64,000 nucleotides of DNA, taken from the NCBI GenBank assembly GCA_937920545.1, contig CAKZUG010000002.1, positions 62,001 to 126,000 of the forward strand. Reading direction: 5' to 3'. The stretch is from an uncultured Saccharophagus sp. (GTDB lineage: Bacteria; Pseudomonadota; Gammaproteobacteria; Pseudomonadales; Cellvibrionaceae). Each line of letters begins with the position of its first letter. The stretch's first letter is position 1. Positions 54,793 to 63,699 of the stretch are shown piece by piece. Position numbers and translations under genes: made by a program. A model generated the notes under the pieces. It saw only the letters and a program-made list of their open reading frames with translations, made no database searches and was not told the DNA's origin.

Positions 54793-55107
54793 TTAGTTGC
54801 TGGCGATTTTTGTAGATCCGTCTTTATACGCTGTATTCGCTTTATCTCTGACCGTTTTATCACGGCTAAACCTGCCTTTCGCGCATGTAGTGCGTACACT
54901 TACACCCATTTCAAAGTTGGCTTTGGCCCGTATCTTTTTGACTTCTTTGCAGCTTGTGCTGTCGTGATTGATTTGGCAGTTATATTGCTCCCAGAGGGCT
55001 TTGATTTCACCTTCTTTTTTGCAGGCTAATTCAGTTAGCGCATTATTAGCGTGACTATTGACGACAATCAATAAGTTAATTAATGCAAGTACGGCTGCGA
55101 ATTTCAT
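54793..55107 (-). CDS. small secreted protein, unknown function
   Basis: 104 residues from the ATG at 55107, preceded by GAGG at about 9 bases. A signal peptide (MKFAAVLALINLLIVVNSHA|NN) leads to a short helical domain with four Cys (ACKK, YNCQ, SCKEV, TTCAKG), probably two disulfides. The C-terminus is basic. Not recognised. Confidence 0.6.
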   Translation of the reverse strand: MKFAAVLALINLLIVVNSHANNALTELACKKEGEIKALWEQYNCQINHDSTSCKEVKKIRAKANFEMGVSVRTTCAKGRFSRDKTVRDKANTAYKDGSTKIASN

Positions 55108-55460
55108 GGTTTTGGCCTCTAAAAGCAACGAAGTGCTTTTTAATAATAAAAAAGAATAAGTATTGAGTATGATATACCCTGTTTGTTTTTTAGGGTGATA
55201 ACTGCGTCATGGAGGTGACATTTTATCAATTTAAGTGACGTTTTACATTGATAAAAGTGACAAAAAATGTACACCTTAAGTGGTGCAAATGCTTTGCGCG
55301 TATCTCTTTCGTATGAGTTTGGCGGGAATTTTATCTGTGTTTACTATTCTTAAAATTCTTATTGAATATATGTGATTTTGGTTTTGATGTGACCGTCTTG
55401 ACAATAAACACGAATTCGCAAATAGTAGCTATCAAACAACGACAAAAATAAGAGGCGAAA
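55108..55460. promoter_or_regulatory. divergent spacer with inverted repeat and GTGAC repeats
   Basis: TTTTATCAAT at 55221-55230 and ATTGATAAAA at 55247-55256 form a perfect 10-base inverted repeat. GTGAC occurs at 55215, 55235 and 55257, roughly two helical turns apart. This could be an operator controlling the propeller protein gene, the small secreted protein gene, or both. Nothing else is evident in the 350 bases. Confidence 0.4.
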
Positions 55461-56819
55461 ATGTTAAAAAAATTAGCACTATGCGGATTAATATTCTGCG
55501 CCAGCGCTCAAGTATTTGCTGCTCCCAGCGCAACAGGGGAAGAGCCTGTAACGGAAGCCATCGATCATGTGTGGTCTGGTCAGCGTGTTTGGTTTGATTT
55601 TGTTGAGCAAGACAACTATCAAATGATTGCTTATTATGACGCTAGCCGACAAATGAGCCTTGCTGTGCGTAGAGTGAGAGATGTGCATCGTGGTGTATGG
55701 AATTACCATAAGTTACCCAGTTTTTTAGGTTGGGATGCGCACAACCATGTTGAGGCTGCTTTTGATAAGAACGGTATTATTCATGTTGTTGGCAATATTC
55801 ACGCTAACCATTTAGTGTATTTTAAATCGACTCGTCCTTACGATCCTCGCTCTTTAAAGCAGGTTGACGTTATGGTGAATGCTAAAAATGAAACAAGCAC
55901 CACCTACCCTGAGTTCTTTAAAGATCCGCAGGGCAACTTAATCTTTAAGTATCGACAAGGTACAAGTGGTCAAGGGCATTGGTTTTACAATAAGTGGGAT
56001 GCAGACAAAGGCGCATGGACGGCACTGCATGACTCGTCTATTTTGCACGGTGAAGGTAAGCGCGGTGTATACCCTAAAGGCCCTGTTATTGGCCCCGATG
56101 GATTCGCACATTTAGCGTATGTTTGGCGCGAGACGCCCATTGCGTCATCAAATCATGATTTATCCTATGCGCGTAGCCGCGATTTGGTTAATTGGGAGAC
56201 ATCCGACGGCACGCCGTTAACATTACCTATTACACTTTCGACAGGTGAGGTTATTGATCCTATCCAGCAACACGGTGGCTTGCTCAATGGCCGTACACCT
56301 ATTGGGTTTGATGCCGATAAGCGCGTGGTCGTCACCTATCAAAAATACGATGAAAATGGCAATACACAAGTATTTATTACTCGTAAAGACGGCGACAAAT
56401 GGGTATCACGACAAGTCTCAACATGGAAAAACTCTCGTGTTGACTTGGATAAAGGCGGTTCACTCGATTTGCCAATTGATACTAGCGAGTCGCCTTATTT
56501 AAACGCTGATAATAACCTTGTTGTGCCTGCCTCTTGGCGCGGTATCCGCTGGGAGTGGGTGCTTGATTCTACCGATTTAAGTGTGATTTCAGGCGGTGAA
56601 ATCAAGCAGTCATTGCCTAAGTCTATTGCGCGATTTGATGAAGATAACGGCATCCGTTTTCGCGTGAAGCCATTAATGGAAGATCAATCCAAGAAGTCGA
56701 AAAACGTTTATATTAGCTGGGAAGCATTACAGCCTAATCGTGATATCGCACGAGAAAATATCCCCGCGCCATCAACACTGCGTATTCACTATGTGCCGAC
56801 ATCAGCGGACAAAAAATAA
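55461..56819 (+). CDS. secreted BNR-repeat (BNR_4-type) protein, candidate polysaccharide lyase
   Basis: 452 residues. The signal peptide ends VFA|APSA. The body reads as a beta-propeller with LGWDAHNHVEAAFDKNGIIHVVGNIHANHLVYFKS and GPVIGPDGFAHLAYVWRE, the BNR_4 (PF15892) pattern. Ulvan lyases with a propeller fold and a His/Tyr mechanism belong to such families. Conserved His residues and Tyr are present, but catalytic identity cannot be proved here. AGAGGCG lies before the ATG. Together with the sulfatase and kdgK it fits degradation of a sulfated uronate-containing glycan such as ulvan (inference). Confidence 0.65.
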   Translation: MLKKLALCGLIFCASAQVFAAPSATGEEPVTEAIDHVWSGQRVWFDFVEQDNYQMIAYYDASRQMSLAVRRVRDVHRGVWNYHKLPSFLGWDAHNHVEAAFDKNGIIHVVGNIHANHLVYFKSTRPYDPRSLKQVDVMVNAKNETSTTYPEFFKDPQGNLIFKYRQGTSGQGHWFYNKWDADKGAWTALHDSSILHGEGKRGVYPKGPVIGPDGFAHLAYVWRETPIASSNHDLSYARSRDLVNWETSDGTPLTLPITLSTGEVIDPIQQHGGLLNGRTPIGFDADKRVVVTYQKYDENGNTQVFITRKDGDKWVSRQVSTWKNSRVDLDKGGSLDLPIDTSESPYLNADNNLVVPASWRGIRWEWVLDSTDLSVISGGEIKQSLPKSIARFDEDNGIRFRVKPLMEDQSKKSKNVYISWEALQPNRDIARENIPAPSTLRIHYVPTSADKK

Positions 56820-56853
56820 CGTAAACGTTATTTTGTTAAGTAGTTAAAAATGT

Positions 56854-56878
56854 AAAGGCGTCTTCGGGCGCCTTTTTA
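56854..56878. terminator. terminator after the BNR-repeat protein gene
   Basis: AAAGGCG and CGCCTTT form the stem around TCTTCGGG, followed by T5. Confidence 0.85.
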
Positions 56879-56882
56879 CTAT

Positions 56883-56910
56883 GGTCATTGAGCTTTGGTC
56901 ATTGAGCTTT
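56883..56910. repeat. 14-bp tandem duplication
   Basis: GGTCATTGAGCTTT is present twice in perfect tandem, just after the terminator and before the end of the convergent aldo/keto reductase gene. Confidence 0.9.
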
Positions 56911-56921
56911 TTTTGTGAGTT

Positions 56922-57920
56922 TTAAGGAAGCTCTTCGCCGCGCGCGCTGACATACAGGGCGTACCAGTCTTCTCGTGTTAACGAAACAGCGTAGGCTTGT
57001 TGGCAAGCTTGAATACGCTTTGGTTGCGTTGTACCAATAACGGGTGTGATACCGAGTGGCTGTTTCATGAGCCAAGCCAGTAATATCGCCTCTTTCGATA
57101 CCGCGTATTTCTCACTTAAGTGGTGTACGCATTGCTGGGTATGTTTGATGCTGTTAGCTGTGTGGCCGGGTAGCGCTAAGTAGCTGTCGATAACGCTATC
57201 ATTGCCCAAATACAATCCCTGCGACAAGCTGCCCCATGATTGCAATTGAATACGATGCTGCTTACAGTAATCGAGTAAGCCTAAGCTGTAGTTGTTGTGT
57301 GGGGCTTGGGGGTGGCCTGCAAACAGTGTTTCGTCAATAAAACGCGTTTGGGCAAGGTGCAGCTCCATTTGGTTAGCAACAAGCGGTAAGTCCAATGTAG
57401 ATTGAATAGCCGCGATCTGATGGCTATGCATATTCGACACGCCAAAATAATTTACCTTACCTTGTTGTTTTAAATCGCTAAATGCGCGAGCGATGTCTTC
57501 TGGCTCCATAAGTGGGTCGGGGCGGTGCAGTAATAAAATATCGAGGTTGTCGGTACATAGGCGCTTTAAGCTTTGCTCTACGCTATACATTATCCAATCG
57601 TACGACAGGTCATAACGTTTAGGGCCATGCTCATCGTCAAAGCGAATCCCGCATTTAGATTGCAATACCATTTTGTCGCGTAGGTGCGGTGTGTTTTTCA
57701 GTGCTTGCCCAAAGGCATGCTCTGCCTTGCCTAAGGTATAAATATCGGCGTGGTCAAAAAAGTTAATACCTTGCTCGAGTGCGGTATGAATCACCGTATC
57801 GGCTTGTTGAATATGTGTTTGAGTCACCGGGCTGCTATCCCAGCCGCCGCCAATGCCCATGCAGCCATAAATCAGTGAGCTGGCATGAGGAATATATTCT
57901 TGGATAACAGATTTTGTCAT
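56922..57920 (-). CDS. aldo/keto reductase (YdhF-like)
   Basis: 332-residue NADPH-dependent oxidoreductase with a TIM-barrel fold. The catalytic tetrad is visible: Asp and Tyr in FFDHADIYTLGKAEHAFG, Lys in VLQSKCGIRF, and His in DILLLHRPDP. VNYFGVSNMHSHQI and the C-terminal WLMKQPLGITPVIGTTQPKRI are typical of the YdhF branch. It lies 22 bases after hemW on the same strand, so it may be the tail gene of the housekeeping operon. Natural substrate unknown. Confidence 0.88.
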   Translation of the reverse strand: MTKSVIQEYIPHASSLIYGCMGIGGGWDSSPVTQTHIQQADTVIHTALEQGINFFDHADIYTLGKAEHAFGQALKNTPHLRDKMVLQSKCGIRFDDEHGPKRYDLSYDWIMYSVEQSLKRLCTDNLDILLLHRPDPLMEPEDIARAFSDLKQQGKVNYFGVSNMHSHQIAAIQSTLDLPLVANQMELHLAQTRFIDETLFAGHPQAPHNNYSLGLLDYCKQHRIQLQSWGSLSQGLYLGNDSVIDSYLALPGHTANSIKHTQQCVHHLSEKYAVSKEAILLAWLMKQPLGITPVIGTTQPKRIQACQQAYAVSLTREDWYALYVSARGEELP

Positions 57921-57941
57921 GGTGGTATCTCTAAAATTAAG

Positions 57942-59150
57942 CTAGTTGGGCATAAATGCTTCTAGCACACTATTGAGGTATTGATGCCCTGTGGGGGTTG
58001 TCCCGATGATGTGCGGGTTATCGGTGAGGAGTTGTTGTTTTTGTAATGTGCGTAATACGGAGGCAATGCTTGCCAGTGGCGTACCTGTACGTGCTTCAAA
58101 TAAGGTTGCATCCACGCCATCGGTTAAACGCAGCGCATTCATCATAAACTCTAGCGGCAAGTCTCTTGGTTCAATTTGGTTGTGTTTAGCGGTAAAAGGG
58201 TTGGCTTTAGTGGGGTGGCTTGCTTGCGCCTGGAGGTAATGCTCGGGTAAGCGTGTTTTTTGAAACCGATAAGCTGATAAGCCTTTAGCGTCAATAAAGC
58301 TTATTTTGCCGTGTGCGCCCGCACCAATAGCGAGGTAATCATCAAAGTGCCAATAATGCGTGTTGTGTGCCGACTCTTTATGAGGCTGGCTATAAGCCGA
58401 TGTCTCGTATTGCTCAAAGCCCGCTTGCTGAAGTAAGGCGTGGCCTTGCTCTTGGATATTACCCAGCGTGTCTTCGTGTGGCAGCAACGGTGTTTGTGAG
58501 TAAAAATGCGTGTTGGGTTCGATGGTGAGTTGATACCACGAAAGATGCTCGGGTGCTAAATCGATTGCTGTGGCAAGGTCTTGCAGGCTATCTTCACAGG
58601 ATTGTTCGGGCAAGCCGTGCATAAGGTCGATATTGATATTATCAAAGCCGGCTTGGCGCGCTTGTTTAAATGCGGTACCCGCATCAGATGCCGAATGAAT
58701 CCGCCCCAAGGCGCTAAGCTGCGTATTGTTAAAACTTTGAATCCCCAGTGATAAGCGGTTGACGCCCGCATGGAGCAAGCCATCAAAGGTATCGCGTTCG
58801 GTGGTGCCGGGGTTGGCCTCAAGCGTGATTTCAGCATTCGGCGCTATACCAACGGTACGATGAATATGCTCGAGCAGTGATTTAATCGCCCAGTTGGGGA
58901 ATAGGCTGGGCGTGCCACCGCCAAAAAAAATACTGCTGATTAAGCGGCCTTGTGCAAGATGCGCGTCAGAGTCAATATCGTGTTTAAGTGCATCCAAGTA
59001 GGCTTGAATCGGTAGCTCGGGTTGGGCCTTCTGAGGGTTAGATGAGCTTGAGTTAAGTTCATGCGAATTAAAATCGCAATAGGGGCACTTTTTTACACAC
59101 CAAGGGATATGAATATACAGGCTAAGCGGAGGTAGCGAGAGTGCATCCAT
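57942..59150 (-). CDS. hemW: radical SAM heme chaperone HemW
   Basis: 402 residues. The radical SAM cluster motif is CVKKCPYC (Cys18, Cys22, Cys25) in LYIHIPWCVKKCPYCDFNSH, with SIFFGGGTPSLF and ETSAYSQPHKESAHNTHYW further on. The C-terminal HemN-C domain ends LTDNPHIIGTTPTGHQYLNSVL. HemW proteins insert or transfer heme and lack the extra Cys of true coproporphyrinogen oxidase HemN. The start codon overlaps the rdgB stop by one base. Confidence 0.92.
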   Translation of the reverse strand: MDALSLPPLSLYIHIPWCVKKCPYCDFNSHELNSSSSNPQKAQPELPIQAYLDALKHDIDSDAHLAQGRLISSIFFGGGTPSLFPNWAIKSLLEHIHRTVGIAPNAEITLEANPGTTERDTFDGLLHAGVNRLSLGIQSFNNTQLSALGRIHSASDAGTAFKQARQAGFDNINIDLMHGLPEQSCEDSLQDLATAIDLAPEHLSWYQLTIEPNTHFYSQTPLLPHEDTLGNIQEQGHALLQQAGFEQYETSAYSQPHKESAHNTHYWHFDDYLAIGAGAHGKISFIDAKGLSAYRFQKTRLPEHYLQAQASHPTKANPFTAKHNQIEPRDLPLEFMMNALRLTDGVDATLFEARTGTPLASIASVLRTLQKQQLLTDNPHIIGTTPTGHQYLNSVLEAFMPN

Positions 59151-59773
59151 TATGGGTGAGCAGCTTGGTTGGTAGGCTGTTTGTGTGCCTCAAGTGCTTT
59201 TAACAGCGCTTGCATCGCAATAGCGCGGTGGCTAACGTGGTTTTTTTTACCATAGGGTAAGTTGGCTGCCGAGCATTGGTATTCCTCTAACCAAAAAAGC
59301 GGGTCGTACCCAAAGCCGCCTTCGCCTTCGGGCGCATTCAGTATACGGCCTTCCCAGCTACCCTGACAAATAATAGGGGTGGGGTCTTTTTCATGCTGCA
59401 TAAACACTAAAATACATTGGTAGCGTGCAGTTCGTGCGTGTTCGGGTGTGTTTTGTAGTTTTTCGAGTAAATAGGCGTTATTTATTTGATCGGTTGCGCC
59501 TGCGCCACTGAACCTTGCCGAGTAAATGCCGGGTGCGCCATCAAGGGCGTCCACTTCTAAGCCCGAGTCATCGGCAATAGCGGGTAAACCTGTGTGCGCG
59601 CATGCGTTACGGGCTTTGAGTATGGCGTTTTCAACAAAGGTTAAGCCCGTTTCATCGGCATCGGGTACGTTTAACTCGCCCTGCGCCACTACCGACATAT
59701 TATGGCTATTAAGTAAGCGGTTAAATTCGGCAAGCTTGCCTTGGTTGCTGCTGGCTAAAACAATATTTTGCAT
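59150..59773 (-). CDS. rdgB: XTP/dITP diphosphatase RdgB
   Basis: 207 residues. Nucleotide-pool sanitising enzyme that hydrolyses non-canonical purine triphosphates. The start QNIVLASSNQGKLAEFNRLL, TFVENAILKARNACAHTGLPAIADDSGLEVDALDGAPGIYSARFSG and GEGGFGYDPLFWLEE are the Ham1 signatures. Overlaps hemW by one base and follows the DUF4426 gene. Confidence 0.94.
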   Translation of the reverse strand: MQNIVLASSNQGKLAEFNRLLNSHNMSVVAQGELNVPDADETGLTFVENAILKARNACAHTGLPAIADDSGLEVDALDGAPGIYSARFSGAGATDQINNAYLLEKLQNTPEHARTARYQCILVFMQHEKDPTPIICQGSWEGRILNAPEGEGGFGYDPLFWLEEYQCSAANLPYGKKNHVSHRAIAMQALLKALEAHKQPTNQAAHP

Positions 59774-59845
59774 GGGGTGTCTACTTGTTAATTGGCTGTA
59801 TGCCCAGTGGTTTAAAAGGTGAAACCTGAAAGCGGTTATCGAGGG

Positions 59846-60346
59846 CTAGTCAGATATCACTTTATCGGTAAATTTTACCGTGCTTGCTTCGCCGCCTTCG
59901 GGGGTGGCCGTAATGGTGAAGTGCAGTATGTCTTCGCCGTTAACGCGGATAGGCACTAAATAGTACACGGTGTCTTTTTCATCGATGGTAATAAACTTGA
60001 GCGGCTTTACTTGGCCTAATAGGTTTTTTTCGGTGCCTGTAAGTAAGGTTTTTACGCCGCCATAGGTATCGGTTTTACTGATTAATACATTCATCAGCCA
60101 TTCGTATTTACTGCGTTTTAAACCGTATTGTTTAGCGACTTCGGCAGGGATAAACGTGCTGTTAAACAAAGTGTATTGCAGGGTATGCTCGCCGTTATTA
60201 ATACTAAACGTGTCGGTTTTTTGAGCCTGCGCGTGAAAACTGAGTAGCGCAATACATAGCGTGCTAAATATTGTTCTTACAGTAAGGCTAGGTGCATGAC
60301 TTAATAAATGCTGGGCGAATAAATCAAAGGTTAAACGGTTTATCAT
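59846..60346 (-). CDS. DUF4426 secreted protein
   Basis: 166 residues. A hydrophobic segment at about 22-42 (TVRTIFSTLCIALLSFHAQA|QK) looks like a signal peptide with a long N-terminal region, so the true start may be further in. The mature part (IHYTLF-like strands, FIPAEVAKQYGLKRSKYEWLMNVLIS, GTEKNLLGQVKPLKFITIDEKDTVYYLVPIRVNGED) matches DUF4426, a family usually found beside metW. Function unknown. Confidence 0.82.
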   Translation of the reverse strand: MINRLTFDLFAQHLLSHAPSLTVRTIFSTLCIALLSFHAQAQKTDTFSINNGEHTLQYTLFNSTFIPAEVAKQYGLKRSKYEWLMNVLISKTDTYGGVKTLLTGTEKNLLGQVKPLKFITIDEKDTVYYLVPIRVNGEDILHFTITATPEGGEASTVKFTDKVISD

Positions 60347-60364
60347 GGCATCACTCGCTTTGGT

Positions 60365-60985
60365 TTATGTGGGATGGTTGTTTTTAGTCACGCGGTAAAG
60401 GCCAGTTTCACCTAGTAAGTTGGGGAGTAAGTATTGCAGTTTACTGGCTTGCTTGCCTTGGGCAACCACCTCTCTATTTTTTACCGTGAGGTTTAAATCG
60501 GTACACAATACGTCGAAATCCTTAAACGTACAAAAGTGAATATTAGGTGTGTTGTACCATTCATACGGCAGAATTTCAGAAACAGGCATGCGGCCATTCA
60601 GTAAAAGGTGCAGGCGCGTTTTATAAAAACCAAAATTAGGGAAGGTGATAATGGCTTGGCGGCCAATACGCAGCATCTCGAGTAGGACTTTATCGGGGTT
60701 GTGCAGCGTTTGAATGGCCTGCGACATGATCACCGTATCAAAGCTATTATCATCAAAGTTAGTTAGGCCTTGATCGATATTTTGTTCTATGACATTTACG
60801 CCAATATCGGCACAGCGCAAAATGTTTTCGCTGTTAATTTCAAGGCCGTAGCCGTGGGCTTGCTTTTGTGTTTGTAACAGCTTTAGCAGTGAGCCATCGC
60901 CGCAGCCTAGATCGAGCACGCGGCTTTTGGGTGCTACCCATTGCGCAATCACTTGGTGATCGGTGCGGGGTGTATGCTGGCTCAT
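60365..60985 (-). CDS. metW: methionine biosynthesis protein MetW
   Basis: 206-residue SAM-methyltransferase-fold protein that supports homoserine acylation by MetX. It begins [30 protein letters not shown], and has [55 protein letters not shown]. The ATG overlaps the metX stop (ATGA), so the two proteins are made together, in line with their partnership. Confidence 0.94.
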   Translation of the reverse strand: MSQHTPRTDHQVIAQWVAPKSRVLDLGCGDGSLLKLLQTQKQAHGYGLEINSENILRCADIGVNVIEQNIDQGLTNFDDNSFDTVIMSQAIQTLHNPDKVLLEMLRIGRQAIITFPNFGFYKTRLHLLLNGRMPVSEILPYEWYNTPNIHFCTFKDFDVLCTDLNLTVKNREVVAQGKQASKLQYLLPNLLGETGLYRVTKNNHPT

Positions 60986-62175
60986 GGTGCGATCTCGATA
61001 TTTTGCATGTAGGTGTTAAATAGTGCGCGGTAACGTTCTTGGTTGGCAACCAAAAAGGCATCGTGTCCAAAGGCTGAGTCTATTTGTGCGTAGGTGACGT
61101 CTTTATCGGCGCGAATAAGTGACGATACTATTTCGTGTGAGCGCTCAGGCGAGAAGCGCCAATCAGAGGTAAATGACAGCACTAAAAACTGACACTGGGC
61201 ATGTTTGAATGCCTCGGCTGGGCTGCCATTGTATTCGCGGGCTAAATCAAAATAATCGAGCGCGCGCGTCATTAATATATAGGTGTTGGCATCAAAGGTT
61301 TGAGAGAATTTTTTGCCTTGATAGCGCAGGTAGCTTTCTATTTGAAATTCTACTAACTCGTTTTCGCCCTGTGTAAAGCTACCCGAGCGCAACTCGCGCC
61401 CAAATTTTTCACCCATACCGTCGTCTGATAAATACGTGATATGCCCCACCATACGGGCAACGCTTAACCCTTTTTTGGGTAGGGTTTGCTGGTTGAGGTA
61501 GTCGCCCTCGTGAAAATCAGGGTCGGCTTGAATCGCTTGGCGAGCGGTTTCGTTAAACGCAATATTTTGCGCGGTGAGGTTCATGGCCGAAGCAATTACC
61601 ACGCAGTGGCGAAGTCTGTCGGGGTATTCAAGCGCCCAGCGCATAGCCTGCATGCCACCTAAGCTTGCGCCAATAACGGCTGCCCATGTTGTAACGCCAA
61701 GAGTATCGGCCAGGCGCGCTTGGGTGTGTACCCAATCGCGTACGCGCATGTGCGGAAAGGTTTGCCCCCAGTACTTGCCTGTTTTTGGGTTAATAGAGGC
61801 CGGGCCTGTCGAGCCGTCGCAACCGCCAATATTGTTGGGGCAAATAACAAAAAAACGACGTGTGTCGATGGGTTTGCCTGGGCCTATATAGTTATCCCAC
61901 CAGCCGGGCTTTTTATCGTTATAGCTGTGGTAGCCAGCAGCGTGGTGGCTGCCAGACAGGGCATGGCAAATTAGAATGGCGTTGCTTTTGTTTGCATTGA
62001 GCGTGCCGTAGGTTTCGTAGGTTAAGTCATAGTTTTCGAGTACGTCGCCGCTCGCTAATGCAAGTGGCGTATCGAATGTCATGCTTTTGGGTGTGACAAT
62101 ACCCACGTTATCAGAGGCATCAGCAGGGTGCGCATGTGTATTTTTTTGTATCGACGATGTGGGCACTGTGGACAT
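60982..62175 (-). CDS. metX: homoserine O-acyltransferase MetX
   Basis: 397-residue alpha/beta-hydrolase enzyme of methionine synthesis. The nucleophile is Ser171 in [21 protein letters not shown]. Other conserved parts are [31 protein letters not shown] and the C-terminal ...[11 protein letters not shown] with the catalytic His. MetX enzymes paired with MetW in gammaproteobacteria are often homoserine succinyltransferases (MetXS), so the acyl donor is left open. Confidence 0.94.
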   Translation of the reverse strand: MSTVPTSSIQKNTHAHPADASDNVGIVTPKSMTFDTPLALASGDVLENYDLTYETYGTLNANKSNAILICHALSGSHHAAGYHSYNDKKPGWWDNYIGPGKPIDTRRFFVICPNNIGGCDGSTGPASINPKTGKYWGQTFPHMRVRDWVHTQARLADTLGVTTWAAVIGASLGGMQAMRWALEYPDRLRHCVVIASAMNLTAQNIAFNETARQAIQADPDFHEGDYLNQQTLPKKGLSVARMVGHITYLSDDGMGEKFGRELRSGSFTQGENELVEFQIESYLRYQGKKFSQTFDANTYILMTRALDYFDLAREYNGSPAEAFKHAQCQFLVLSFTSDWRFSPERSHEIVSSLIRADKDVTYAQIDSAFGHDAFLVANQERYRALFNTYMQNIEIAP

Positions 62176-62190
62176 AGTATGTTTCTAGCC

Positions 62191-62778
62191 TTAAAAACCC
62201 AGTACTAGCATGGGTTGTAGGCCCAAACTTGAAGCCATGCCATTTAAAAATATTTTGCTGACATAAATAATTAAAATAATTGCCATTACAGAGAAATCTA
62301 ATCCGCCCATAGGTGGAATAATACGTTGTATTGGCGTGAGCAGGGGTTGTGTTAATTGCCTAATAAGCATAAGGGCGGGGTGCGAGCTCATGGGCGCAAC
62401 AAAGCTGGCAATGACCATAACAAACAGCGCCACCAAATAAATATTAAGCGTGTACATAATTAACCCCATGATGCCCCAAAATAATAACGGCAGGGGGTTA
62501 GTCACGGTGTTAAGTACTATAAGGCTCAGTATTTCGCTGGTTATCACCTGCACAACAATAGCGAGTATGACGCACGCTAAATCAATACCAAATAACCCCG
62601 GAATAATTTTGCGTAGCGGCATTAACACAGGGTTTGTGATTTTCACAATACCTTGCGATAACGGGTTGTAAAAGTCGGCGCGGACAAGTTGCAGTAAAAA
62701 CCGCAAAATAACAAATAAGAGATACACGCTGGCGATGGTCTCGACGATCAATACGAGTGCTTGTGTGATGCTGGTCAT
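62191..62778 (-). CDS. yggT: YggT family membrane protein
   Basis: 195 residues from the ATG at 62778 (MTSITQALVLIVETIASVY). It contains two YggT repeats, each of two helices around a conserved loop: FYNPLSQGIVKITNPVLMPLRKIIPG and HPALMLIRQLTQPLLTPIQRIIPPMGGLDFS. Upstream in-frame codons belong to the end of proC and were excluded. Implicated in osmotic tolerance in E. coli. Same strand as proC and metX. Confidence 0.9.
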   Translation of the reverse strand: MTSITQALVLIVETIASVYLLFVILRFLLQLVRADFYNPLSQGIVKITNPVLMPLRKIIPGLFGIDLACVILAIVVQVITSEILSLIVLNTVTNPLPLLFWGIMGLIMYTLNIYLVALFVMVIASFVAPMSSHPALMLIRQLTQPLLTPIQRIIPPMGGLDFSVMAIILIIYVSKIFLNGMASSLGLQPMLVLGF

Positions 62779-62803
62779 GACGTATCCTGCTGGTATTTTG
62801 GGT

Positions 62804-63634
62804 TTATGTGAGTGAGAGTTCTTGTGCGCGATGTGTACAAGCTTGCATGGCATCATCAAATATGGCGCGAATACCGGCATTTTCAAGTGCGTTAACTGCG
62901 CGTTCGGTCGTGCCGTTTGGTGAAGTTACATTACGGCGCAGCGTTGCAATGTCGAGCGTGCTTTGCTGTGCAAGGCTTGCTGCCCCTAAAGCGGTTTGTA
63001 GCGTCAGTGTGCGGGCATCATCGGCATTTAAACCTTGTTTGACAGCGGCGTCTATCATGGCTTCAAATATCAAAAAGAAATAGGCGGGTGCGCTGCCCGA
63101 TACCGCCGTAACGGTGTTGATGAGCGATTCATCATCGACCCATGTGGTCACGCCCACAGCCGACATAATGTTGCTGGCGGCTTGCTTGTTGGTGCCCGAG
63201 CACGCTTGGTTGGCATATAGCCCTGTTGCGCCCAAACCAATTTGCGATGGGGTGTTGGGCATAGTACGCACAATCGCAATATCGGCTGCATGAAGTGCAT
63301 CGGTTTGTAAGTATTGGGCGATGCTTTGGCAGGTGACGCCAGCGGCAACCGAAATAAATAAGGTGTTAGGTTTACAGTGTGGCGCAATATCGCGGCACAC
63401 TGTATCAAACATTTGTGGTTTAACAGCAAGCACAACAATATCGGCACGTTTAACTGCTTCGCTGTTTTGGGCGGAGGTTTTGATGCCGTAAGTTTGGGCG
63501 ACTTTATCGCGTGTCGATTCACTGGGCGCGCACGCTTCAATATGTTCTGGATCAATTGACTGTTGTATCAGGCCGCCAATAATCGCTTGAGCCATGTTGC
63601 CCGCGCCAATAAAAACAATATGTGGTGAATGCAT
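62804..63634 (-). CDS. proC: pyrroline-5-carboxylate reductase ProC
   Basis: 276 residues. Last step of proline synthesis, NAD(P)H-dependent. The N-terminal Rossmann motif is IVFIGAGNMAQAIIGGL. VLAVKPQMFDTVCRDIAPHC and the C-terminal signature TAVSGSAPAYFFLIFEAMIDAAVKQGLNADDARTLTLQTALGAA and VTSPNGTTERAVNALENAG are diagnostic. It precedes yggT by 25 bases. Confidence 0.95.
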   Translation of the reverse strand: MHSPHIVFIGAGNMAQAIIGGLIQQSIDPEHIEACAPSESTRDKVAQTYGIKTSAQNSEAVKRADIVVLAVKPQMFDTVCRDIAPHCKPNTLFISVAAGVTCQSIAQYLQTDALHAADIAIVRTMPNTPSQIGLGATGLYANQACSGTNKQAASNIMSAVGVTTWVDDESLINTVTAVSGSAPAYFFLIFEAMIDAAVKQGLNADDARTLTLQTALGAASLAQQSTLDIATLRRNVTSPNGTTERAVNALENAGIRAIFDDAMQACTHRAQELSLT

Positions 63635-63699
63635 ATGAGTGTTCCAAAAGTGTCAGTAATAACTCGCGATTATAGCGCAGTCGGTGTGTGAATGTGGGT

